Part shown: piece by piece, positions 17,730-25,305 of the stretch
Layout: the number at the start of each line of letters is the position of its first letter
Numbering within the stretch: the first letter of the stretch is position 1
NCBI GenBank assembly: GCA_018266915.1
Contig: JAFDZM010000080.1
Coordinates: forward strand, 1 to 64,000
DNA from: Bacteroidota bacterium
GTDB lineage: Bacteria > Bacteroidota > Bacteroidia > Sphingobacteriales > Sphingobacteriaceae
Length of the DNA: 64,000 bases
Reading direction: 5' to 3'
Notes under the pieces: model-generated
Told to the model about the DNA's origin: nothing
Databases searched by the model: none
The model's input: only the letters and a program-made list of their open reading frames with translations
Translations under genes and position numbers: made by a program

Positions 17730-19079
17730 TTAACCTGCGAACACCAATAAAAACGCCGAACCCACGCCTTCGGCAGATTGCACCTGGATATTGCCTTTAT
17801 GCAACAGCATGATCTGTTTGCATAGACTTAAACCGATACCACTGCCTGTTTTCCGTGTGCTGAAGAAAGGTATAAATATTTTATCCAGCAACTCGGTTGG
17901 TATGCCTGAACCATTATCGGATACCTTGACCACGGTACGGTTATTTTGCTGGGTCTCGGCAGAAAGTGTAATGCGCGGATGCTCCCGGTCTTTTACCGCT
18001 TCGATAGCGTTAACCAGCAGGTTGATCATTACTTGTTCAAGCAGATTGATATCGGCCTCTATTGCCAGGGCAGGATCGCGCAGCACGATCTCTAATTCGA
18101 TATGCTTTTTCTCCATTGACGGGTGCATCAAACTACTCAGGTTTTCGAACAGGTCGCGCACCATTATTTTTTTCAAGTCAAGCTTGGTGATCTTATTCAG
18201 GTTACGGTAGCTTTCGGTAAATTTAAGCAAACCCTCACTGCGACGCTTAATGGTATCGATACCTAACTCCAAATCCTCTAATTGCCCGCCCATTGAGCTA
18301 TTAACGATTTCGGGTGATTGCAGACGGTTTTTCAACGTATCTGCCAATGATGAAATAGGAGCAACCGAGTTCATAATTTCATGCGTCATTACACTCAATA
18401 GCTTTTGCCATGCCTTTGATTCCGTCTCGTCCAGGGCTTCGCTCACGTTTTGAAAGGCGATCAGTTTATATACTTTGTCATCGCTTCGCATCAGACTGGC
18501 AGTAATTAACACCTTGATGAGTTGCTGATTACGTGTAATGGTGATTACTTTGCTTTCGCCTGGTTTTAAATTTATAAGCTCCTTATAAAGAACTTCTTCA
18601 CGCTTTTCAAGTGCAGTAATTGTTTTAACGTAAGGAATCCCTATTATTCGTTTAAAAGCCTCATTTATCCAACCTGTTTCGCCGGTTTCAATTTCGTATG
18701 ATAAAATGCCGGTATCTACGATCTCTAATATCTTTTGAAGATAGTGATACTGTGTCTCGCGTTCACGGCTGATGAGTTTAAAAGTAGAGTTAATTTCGTT
18801 AAATCCCTTTCTGAGCGGTTTTAATTCGGTAGGGGCTTTCCGCACATCAAAGTGGCGTGAAAAATCACGGTAATGAATAGATTCGACAAACTGGCTCACT
18901 TCATCCTGCGCTTTTTTCTGAAAGCGGATCATATCGATCAATTCATACACCAGCAGCGGACAAGCAAGAACCATATAAATGATCGGTCCCTGAACAGCAA
19001 TAACCGCGGTTCCGGTTAAGGTTACAAACAATATCAGTACACGCAGCAGCAGCCGCCATTCATAACGTTTAAATATCAT
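17730..19079 (-). CDS. Sensor histidine kinase partner of the sigma-54 activator
   Basis: The 449-residue protein has two N-terminal membrane helices (about 10-28 and 32-50) with almost no external loop, a HAMP/linker-like region (60-110), a PAS domain (about 112-215), then HisKA with the phosphorylated H233 in MTHEIMNSVAP. A GHKL ATPase domain follows, with INLLVNAIEA, DNGSGI and GSGIGLSL. The lack of a periplasmic sensor loop suggests it senses the membrane, an intracellular signal or a partner protein. It is translated from an overlap of 11 bases with the response regulator gene, so the two form an NtrY/NtrX-like pair. It sits divergently beside the export array, whose promoters carry a shared operator. 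Confidence 0.92.
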   Translation of the reverse strand: MIFKRYEWRLLLRVLILFVTLTGTAVIAVQGPIIYMVLACPLLVYELIDMIRFQKKAQDEVSQFVESIHYRDFSRHFDVRKAPTELKPLRKGFNEINSTFKLISRERETQYHYLQKILEIVDTGILSYEIETGETGWINEAFKRIIGIPYVKTITALEKREEVLYKELINLKPGESKVITITRNQQLIKVLITASLMRSDDKVYKLIAFQNVSEALDETESKAWQKLLSVMTHEIMNSVAPISSLADTLKNRLQSPEIVNSSMGGQLEDLELGIDTIKRRSEGLLKFTESYRNLNKITKLDLKKIMVRDLFENLSSLMHPSMEKKHIELEIVLRDPALAIEADINLLEQVMINLLVNAIEAVKDREHPRITLSAETQQNNRTVVKVSDNGSGIPTELLDKIFIPFFSTRKTGSGIGLSLCKQIMLLHKGNIQVQSAEGVGSAFLLVFAG

Positions 19080-20421
19080 ATTTGCTTAGTCTGCGGTATA
19101 ATGCGGTGCGGGTTAATCCCAGTTCTTTAGCGGCGCGGGTGATATTGCCGTTATTCTTTTCAATCACTCTTAAAATAGCATTTTTCTCCAGTGTGCTTAG
19201 TGGAACATTGTCCGCATCAACTTCGCTTTCTGTTGGTGCCTCTAATATCGAGAAGATAAGATCATCCGATTTTAAAAGATGGTCATCAGCCATAATTACG
19301 GCCCGTTCAATAGTGTATTGCAACTCGCGAACATTACCCGGGAAGTTATATTGCTTCAACTTTTGCAGTGCACCCGCATCAAAATCCATTGAAGGTTTCA
19401 GATACTTATTGGCATACATTTTTGCAAAATGCCTTGCCAGCAGGATAATGTCATCATTACGCTTGCGTAAAGCAGGTACGTTAATTTCAACTGTATTAAT
19501 ACGGTAAATCAAATCCTTGCGGAAACGGTTCTCATTGGCCAATTCATATAGCGGCACGTTGGTAGCACAAATCAGGCGAATATCCACATCTACGGCCTTA
19601 TTGGTACCCAGGCGGGTTACCTGGCGGTTTTGCAATACCGTCAATAACTTAGCCTGTTGCTGTAGGCTGATATTACCAATTTCATCTAAAAACAATGTTC
19701 CGCCATGCGCCTCTTCAAAACGACCGGCCCGGTCCTCACGTGCGTCTGTAAATGCGCCTTTCTTATGGCCAAACAATTCACTTTCAAACAAAGTATCAGT
19801 TAATGCACCCACATCGACCTTAACAAATGGTTTATCTGCACGGAGTGAACGTTCGTGAATAGCTTTAGCCATCAAATCTTTACCAGTACCGTTCTCGCCT
19901 AATATTAATATATTGGCGTCGGTAGGGGCAATTTTATTTACTTTATAAAAAATATCCTGCATCACTTCCGAATCGCCGAGGATAGAAGTATTACCCGCAG
20001 CTTTAACACTTGCTTTTGCTGGCTTATTACCTTCCTGTTTATCCAATAATTCTTTTATTGTAGTGATCAGTTTTTCGTTATGCCATGGTTTTACTATAAA
20101 ATCATTAGCACCTTCTTTTAATGAGCGTACTGCCAGGTCTATATCACCATAAGCAGTGATCATAATCACACAAACATTCGGTTTCCACTCTTTAATTTTC
20201 CTCAGCCAGTATATCCCTTCGTTGCCTGTATTGATGGCGCTGTTAAAGTTCATATCAAGTAACACCAGGTCAACCTGGTTACGCTGCAACAACCAGTTCA
20301 GGTTTTCCGGGTTCTTTTCGGTGATAACTTCCTGTGTTTCGGTTTTCAGCAGGAGCTTCACTGCGGTCAGCACATCAATGTCATCATCAACAACCAAAAC
20401 AGTTGCCTTCTTTAATATCAT
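19069..20421 (-). CDS. Sigma-54-dependent response regulator (NtrC family)
   Basis: The 450-residue protein has three domains. The receiver (1-125) has the acidic pair D12/D13, phosphoacceptor D56 and K111. The AAA+ domain has Walker A GENGTGKD (175-182), GAFTDA (222-227, a variant of the GAFTGA loop that touches sigma-54) and Walker B LFLDE. The Fis-type helix-turn-helix at 411-450 has GNITRAAKELGLTRTALYRR. It should bind upstream sites and open sigma-54 promoters. The five matching sites with TTGGYAT elements in the adjacent array are the obvious candidate targets; that link is inferred from proximity and promoter type. Its gene is first in the regulator-kinase operon. Confidence 0.95.
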   Translation of the reverse strand: MILKKATVLVVDDDIDVLTAVKLLLKTETQEVITEKNPENLNWLLQRNQVDLVLLDMNFNSAINTGNEGIYWLRKIKEWKPNVCVIMITAYGDIDLAVRSLKEGANDFIVKPWHNEKLITTIKELLDKQEGNKPAKASVKAAGNTSILGDSEVMQDIFYKVNKIAPTDANILILGENGTGKDLMAKAIHERSLRADKPFVKVDVGALTDTLFESELFGHKKGAFTDAREDRAGRFEEAHGGTLFLDEIGNISLQQQAKLLTVLQNRQVTRLGTNKAVDVDIRLICATNVPLYELANENRFRKDLIYRINTVEINVPALRKRNDDIILLARHFAKMYANKYLKPSMDFDAGALQKLKQYNFPGNVRELQYTIERAVIMADDHLLKSDDLIFSILEAPTESEVDADNVPLSTLEKNAILRVIEKNNGNITRAAKELGLTRTALYRRLSKYDI

Positions 20422-20453
20422 AATATTTGTTAGTTTATATGTTTGATAAAGCC

Positions 20454-20481
20454 CTAAATTAGTAAATAAAATATAGCCAAA
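20454..20481 (-). promoter_or_regulatory. Candidate housekeeping promoter of the regulator-kinase operon
   Basis: On the minus strand TTTG (20481-20478) and TAATTTAG (20461-20454) are 16 bases apart, close to the Bacteroidota -33 TTTG / -7 TAnnTTTG pattern. They lie 33-60 bases upstream of the regulator ATG. The spacing is slightly short and one -7 base differs. Confidence 0.35.
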
Positions 20482-20609
20482 GGTTGTATTTGCGCATTAA
20501 TACGCTGAAAAGCAGGGTGCAATTTTTATGCTAAATGCTATCAGTCATACTAAATAGTTAATTGTGAACCATTAAATATGATTTATCGCTAAAAACAAAC
20601 AAAACTCAT

Positions 20610-20714
20610 TGTATCATAACCGGACACTTGTTGTAACAGAAGCGTACGGTACAATTCTTTATTTTAATATTAAATTGCTGAAAAACAGCTGTTTAATTTG
20701 TGGCATATCTTTTT
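20610..20714 (+). promoter_or_regulatory. Array promoter A: upstream activator element plus -24-like box (adaptor operon)
   Basis: TGTATCATAACC starts at 20610, with half-sites CCGGACA at 20620 and GCGTACG at 20642 (22 bp apart). TGGCAT follows with its GG at 20702-20703, 82 bp from the first half-site, then TTTTTG. The GTG start is 43 bases on. The 324-base divergent gap (20422-20745) otherwise holds only the regulator promoter; I see no gene in it. Confidence 0.7.
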
Positions 20715-20745
20715 GTAACCATTAACCAAAATATAATTTAATACC

Positions 20746-22005
20746 GTGGACAGAAAAATTGAAAAAAGTACCTGGAACAAAAAACGAATACTAACTATTG
20801 TGGGTATAACCGCATTGGTTGCTTTGATTGTATCGGTCACCTATGTAGGTATCACCGGCAAGAGCAAATACAATGCATCTATTGATCGTATTACTATAAG
20901 CGAAATAAAGAAGGGGCCATTCTCTGAGTTCATCCCTGTGAATGGAACCGTGCTTCCTCAAATTACCTTTTATATAGACGCCGTACAGGGTGGTACAGTG
21001 CAGGCAAAATATGTAGAAGATGGTGCCAAACTTAAAAAAGGAGACCCAATTCTGAAACTATCTAATACAGATGTTGAATTAAGCCTTGCTAATTCTGAAA
21101 ATGCTGTATACGCGGCACAAACCCAAATGCAGATATCGCAAAACAACGCACAGCAAAATACGGTGAATAAATTGCAAACCATGGCTGACGTAGAAAGCCT
21201 TTACCGTGAAGCAGAACGCGTGTATAACCTGGATAAAAAATTGTATGCACAAAAAGCAATAGGGTTACAAGAATATCAGCAAGCTGAAAATACTTATAAC
21301 TACCAGTTACGCAAAAGAAACCTTGCACGTGAGATATTACGCCAGGATACAATAATGACCAGGGAACAGGATGCACAGTCTAAAGAACAGTATCGCCAGA
21401 TGAAAAATAGCCTGGAACTGATGCGTAAGGAAGTATCCGACCTGACCGTAGTAGCTCCGATCGACGGACAATTAACCCAGCTTGATGCTGAAATAGGTCA
21501 GAACAAAAATAAAGGGGAGCACCTGGCACAAATCGACGGTTTTACCGGTATAAAAGTACGTGCAAATGTGGACGAGCATTATATCAGCAGGGTTGTTCCG
21601 GGTATGACTGCTTATTACCCAACGGATGATAAGAACTATAAAATGATCGTGAAAAAAGTATTTACTTCGGTTGGAACCGGCGGTACATTCCAGGTAGATA
21701 TGATGTTTGTGGGCGATACCCCTCCGGGATTAAGAAAAGGTCAGACCTTACAGATCCGCCTGGTATTCAGTGACGAAGCACCTGCAATACTGTTGCCTAA
21801 AGGCGGCTTCTATCAGCAAACGGGTGGTAACTGGATATTTAAAGTAAGTGACGACGGTAAAACTGCTTACAAGGTTGACATTCAGCTGAACAGGGCGAAC
21901 CCTGATTATTATGAAGTGATAAGAGGTTTGAAACCTGGCGATAAAGTAATCACATCCAGCTATGAAACCTACGGAGATATACAAGAATTAGTACTAACGA
22001 AATAG
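20746..22005 (+). CDS. HlyD/MacA-type periplasmic adaptor (membrane fusion protein)
   Basis: The 419-residue protein has one N-terminal membrane anchor (about 15-36) and the adaptor layout. The first lipoyl half is around residue 70 (GGTVQAKYVEDGAKLKKGD), a long alpha-hairpin spans about 105-235, and the second lipoyl half VVAPIDGQLTQLDAEIGQ follows. A beta-barrel (KVRANVDEHYISRVVPG) and a membrane-proximal domain end it. It should bridge an inner-membrane ABC permease to a TolC-type channel. The start is GTG: an in-frame TAA lies just upstream and no ATG fits. It is the only adaptor in the array, so it presumably serves several of the twelve permeases. Confidence 0.92.
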   Translation: MDRKIEKSTWNKKRILTIVGITALVALIVSVTYVGITGKSKYNASIDRITISEIKKGPFSEFIPVNGTVLPQITFYIDAVQGGTVQAKYVEDGAKLKKGDPILKLSNTDVELSLANSENAVYAAQTQMQISQNNAQQNTVNKLQTMADVESLYREAERVYNLDKKLYAQKAIGLQEYQQAENTYNYQLRKRNLAREILRQDTIMTREQDAQSKEQYRQMKNSLELMRKEVSDLTVVAPIDGQLTQLDAEIGQNKNKGEHLAQIDGFTGIKVRANVDEHYISRVVPGMTAYYPTDDKNYKMIVKKVFTSVGTGGTFQVDMMFVGDTPPGLRKGQTLQIRLVFSDEAPAILLPKGGFYQQTGGNWIFKVSDDGKTAYKVDIQLNRANPDYYEVIRGLKPGDKVITSSYETYGDIQELVLTK

Positions 22006-22068
22006 AATACCTGATTATTAACTAAATAAAAACAAACCTTATTACAGAAAAAGGTTTAGGAGGCACAA

Positions 22069-22746
22069 ATGATTAAGATTACAGACTTAGAAAAGTTTTA
22101 TCGTACTGAAGAAGTAGAGACGATAGCACTGAACAAATTATCCATCCATGTTAACACCGGCGAGTTTGTGGCAATAATGGGCCCGTCTGGTTGCGGCAAA
22201 TCAACATTGCTGAACATTTTGGGTATGCTTGATGACCCTGATGGCGGAAGCTATGTGTTTAACGGCATAGAAGTAGCGCATTTTAATGAGCGTAAACGCG
22301 CTGACCTGCGCAAACACAACATTGGTTTCGTATTCCAGAGCTTTAACCTGATCGACGAGCTGACCGTGTTTGAAAACGTTGAACTGCCATTGATCTATAC
22401 GGGTGTTCCAAGCTCTGAACGTGTAAAAAGGGTGGAAGAGGTATTGGACAAGATGCAGATTATGCATCGCCGTAACCACTACCCGCAGCAATTATCAGGT
22501 GGTCAGCAGCAACGTGTGGCTATTGCCCGCGCGGTTGTAAACAAACCAAAATTGATACTTGCGGATGAGCCCACCGGTAACCTGGACAGCAGCAACGGTA
22601 ACGATGTAATGGAACTGTTGACCGACCTGAACGAACAAGGTACCACCATTATAATGGTAACTCACTCCGAACATGATGCCCGTTACAGTCACCGTATTAT
22701 TCGCCTGCTCGACGGTACGACTGTGATGGAAAATATAATGATCTAA
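22069..22746 (+). CDS. ABC transporter ATP-binding protein 1 (MacB/LolD type)
   Basis: This 225-residue stand-alone ATPase has all motifs in canonical form: Walker A GPSGCGKST (38-46), Q-loop Q90, signature LSGGQQQRVAIARA (142-155), Walker B LILADE with E167, D-loop NLDS and H-loop H199. Length and motif style match the LolD/MacB-N/FtsE group that drives FtsX-fold permeases by mechanotransmission. It follows the adaptor by 63 bases and precedes permease 1 by 121 bases, with a strong hairpin between. As only two ATPases exist for twelve permeases, sharing is expected. Confidence 0.95.
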   Translation: MIKITDLEKFYRTEEVETIALNKLSIHVNTGEFVAIMGPSGCGKSTLLNILGMLDDPDGGSYVFNGIEVAHFNERKRADLRKHNIGFVFQSFNLIDELTVFENVELPLIYTGVPSSERVKRVEEVLDKMQIMHRRNHYPQQLSGGQQQRVAIARAVVNKPKLILADEPTGNLDSSNGNDVMELLTDLNEQGTTIIMVTHSEHDARYSHRIIRLLDGTTVMENIMI

Positions 22747-22804
22747 GGATCATCCCGAAACTCGATTAGTTTTTAATAATCAGTTGATTAATGTGTGTGT
22801 CTCC

Positions 22805-22849
22805 CTGACTCCTTCCGATAGCCGGAAGGAGTCAGATTGAGAGTTTTTT
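22805..22849 (+). terminator. Strong hairpin between ATPase 1 and permease 1 (attenuator or mRNA-stabilising)
   Basis: CTGACTCCTTCCG (22805-22817) and CGGAAGGAGTCAG (22823-22835) form a perfect 13-bp stem with a 5-base loop. A run of six T follows 8 bases later. The delayed T-run suggests partial termination or 3'-end protection, which would let adaptor and ATPase be made in excess of the permease. No new promoter is visible before permease 1. Confidence 0.6.
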
Positions 22850-22867
22850 GTCTAAAATTTTCCGGAT

Positions 22868-25237
22868 ATGATAAGAAACTACATCAAAACCGCCTTTCGA
22901 AGCCTTACTAAAAACAAGGCTTATAGCTTCCTTAATATTTTTGGTTTAGCCATCGGCATTGTATGTGCCGCTTTGATCTTTTTATGGGTTGAGGATGAGG
23001 TGAATTACGATTCTGTTAATGTAAAAAAGGACAGGCTGTACCTGGTAAAAGAAAACCAGAAATACGATACCTATGTATTTACGCATTCTTCTACACCGGG
23101 TCTTATGGGGCCTGAAGTAAAGGAAACCCTGCCGGGTATTGCCAACACATGCCGCACTTCAGAAGGGGGAATTACCTTTTTGTTCTCGCAAGGCGATAAG
23201 TCCGTTTATGCTACAGGTAAATACGCTGATCCGTCGATATTCAGCATTACCCTTCCTTTTATACAGGGAAACGCACGCAATGCTTTTTCTCAGTATCATT
23301 CTGTTGTTATTACTGAGGCGGCATCCAAGAAATTCTTTGGAAACGAAAAAAGTGTTATAGGAAAAACCATTAAGGTTGATAACAAACAAGACTATGCTGT
23401 TTCAGGCGTAGTAAAAGATTTACCCGCAAATTCAACCTTGCAATTCGAATGGCTGATGCCATTCCAGATACACCTCGATGGTAGTCCCTGGCTGAAACCC
23501 TGGGGGAATAATAATACAACCACATATGTGGAATTAAAACCCAACGCCAACCTTGCCACGGTTAACAAGCAGATGCTCAATTATATTCAAAGGCATGACC
23601 CAAAATCTCTTGGGCATATGTTTTTGTTTAGCATGAACGACTGGCGGCTTCGCGACGATTTTAAAGATGGTAAAATGACCGGCGGAGGGCAAATAGAATA
23701 TGTTCATCTGTTTACCATTATCGCCTGGATCATTCTGCTGATAGCTTGTATTAATTTTATGAATCTGGCCACCGCGCGTAGTGAAAAACGCGCACGCGAG
23801 GTTGGTGTCCGTAAGGTTTTAGGTGCAGGCAAAAATTCCCTGATCTTCCAATTCATAGGCGAAGCCATTTTTATGGCACTTATCGCTGCCGGAGCAGCTT
23901 TAATATTGTTAACCCTTTTATTACCTGCATTTAACCTTTTGGTTGAAAAACAACTTACGCTTGGATTGGATAAGTTAAACCACGTGTTTGCTCTGTTACT
24001 GATTGCAATTATATGCGGTTTAGTAGCAGGCAGTTATCCTGCACTGTATTTATCCTCATTCAGACCGGTTGCAGTTTTAAAGGGTATTAAGTTAAAAGAC
24101 AGCAGTGCAGCATATATCCGTAAAGGATTGGTTATTTTACAGTTTTCAGCATCGATCATCCTGATCATCAGTACGGTAATCATCTACCTGCAAATACAGC
24201 ATGTCAAGAGCCGCGAATTGGGTTTTAATAAGAATAACCTGCTGGAGATCGATTTGGAAGGACAAATGGCTAAAAATTACACACCTATAAGGGAGGAATT
24301 GCTCAATACCGGGCATATCGAAAATGTTGCTCTTGCTGACCATTCCATTATTTATGGTGGTAATAATACCAATGGGATGACCTGGGAAGGCAAAGCTCCA
24401 GGCTCTGAGATATTGATCTCTCAACGTTATGTAACGCCTGAATTTATGGCAACATCAGGGTTAAACATATTGGAAGGCCGGAATCTGGTGGTAAGGGATA
24501 CCGGAAGGCCGGTGCATATGATCATCACCAAATCGTTGGAAAAATTGATGGGTAAAGGCAGCGCGTTAGGTAAAACTATGCATTTCGAGGGTGATACTAC
24601 CATGGCGACGGTTGTAGGAGTGGTGAATGATTATGTGTATGGCAATATGTACGGTAAACCAGACCCGGTAATGTTCTTTGTTGCCAGTCCTGAATATAAT
24701 ACGGTAATGTATGCACGTATTAAACCACAGGCCGATATCCAGAAATCACTTGCCGAAATACAGGGAATATTAAAAAAATATAATCCGTTATATCCGTTCC
24801 AATATCGTTTTGTTGACGATCAGTTCAACGGTATGTTCCAGACAGAAATGCTGGCAAGTAAATTATCAAGATTGTTTGCTGCACTGGCTATTGTGATCTC
24901 CTGTCTTGGCTTATTTGGATTAGCTACCTACACAGCAGAAAGACGTACCAAAGAGATTGGTATACGTAAGGTGCTGGGTGCAAGCGTAACAAGCATTACC
25001 TCGCTGCTTTCAAGGGACTTTTTACAACTAGTAGTATTATCGTGCATTATCGCATTCCCGCTTGCCTACTGGAAAATGGGTTTATGGCTGAAAGGGTATC
25101 AATACCATATTGATATGCAGTGGTGGGTATACCTGGTAGCGGGGGGCTTAGCTATTATAATTGCTTTGATAACGATCAGCTTTCAGACTATTAAGGCGGC
25201 ATTGGCGAATCCGGTGAAGAGCCTGAGATCTGAGTAG
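22868..25237 (+). CDS. FtsX/MacB-type ABC permease 1 of the array
   Basis: The 789-residue protein shows the fold used by all twelve: TM1 (about 20-41), a large MacB-type periplasmic domain (45-280), TM2-TM4 (281-390), TM5 (417-440), a second periplasmic domain (445-660) and TM6-TM8 (668-775). The two halves repeat the coupling-loop motif: REVGVRKVLGAGK after TM2 and RRTKEIGIRKVLGAS after TM6. One chain thus equals a fused pair of 4-TM MacB units and needs a separate ATPase. It ends NPVKSLRSE. Its closest relative here is permease 11: both share FLWVEDE after TM1 and a divergent second-domain motif (NDYVYGNM here) in place of KDFNF. It belongs to promoter A's unit. Confidence 0.93.
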   Translation: MIRNYIKTAFRSLTKNKAYSFLNIFGLAIGIVCAALIFLWVEDEVNYDSVNVKKDRLYLVKENQKYDTYVFTHSSTPGLMGPEVKETLPGIANTCRTSEGGITFLFSQGDKSVYATGKYADPSIFSITLPFIQGNARNAFSQYHSVVITEAASKKFFGNEKSVIGKTIKVDNKQDYAVSGVVKDLPANSTLQFEWLMPFQIHLDGSPWLKPWGNNNTTTYVELKPNANLATVNKQMLNYIQRHDPKSLGHMFLFSMNDWRLRDDFKDGKMTGGGQIEYVHLFTIIAWIILLIACINFMNLATARSEKRAREVGVRKVLGAGKNSLIFQFIGEAIFMALIAAGAALILLTLLLPAFNLLVEKQLTLGLDKLNHVFALLLIAIICGLVAGSYPALYLSSFRPVAVLKGIKLKDSSAAYIRKGLVILQFSASIILIISTVIIYLQIQHVKSRELGFNKNNLLEIDLEGQMAKNYTPIREELLNTGHIENVALADHSIIYGGNNTNGMTWEGKAPGSEILISQRYVTPEFMATSGLNILEGRNLVVRDTGRPVHMIITKSLEKLMGKGSALGKTMHFEGDTTMATVVGVVNDYVYGNMYGKPDPVMFFVASPEYNTVMYARIKPQADIQKSLAEIQGILKKYNPLYPFQYRFVDDQFNGMFQTEMLASKLSRLFAALAIVISCLGLFGLATYTAERRTKEIGIRKVLGASVTSITSLLSRDFLQLVVLSCIIAFPLAYWKMGLWLKGYQYHIDMQWWVYLVAGGLAIIIALITISFQTIKAALANPVKSLRSE

Positions 25238-25305
25238 CAGTGGCAGTTGCAGTAGCAGTTAGTCACCAATGAACTATTGAACAAATGAACTAATCAACTA
25301 ACACC

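Noticed and set aside
20701..20716. Treating the five -24-like boxes as perfect sigma-54 promoters
   Set aside because: The GG dinucleotide and its distance from the activator element are constant, but the -12 GC is at variable spacing or replaced. I therefore call them -24-like and leave sigma-54 dependence as an inference.
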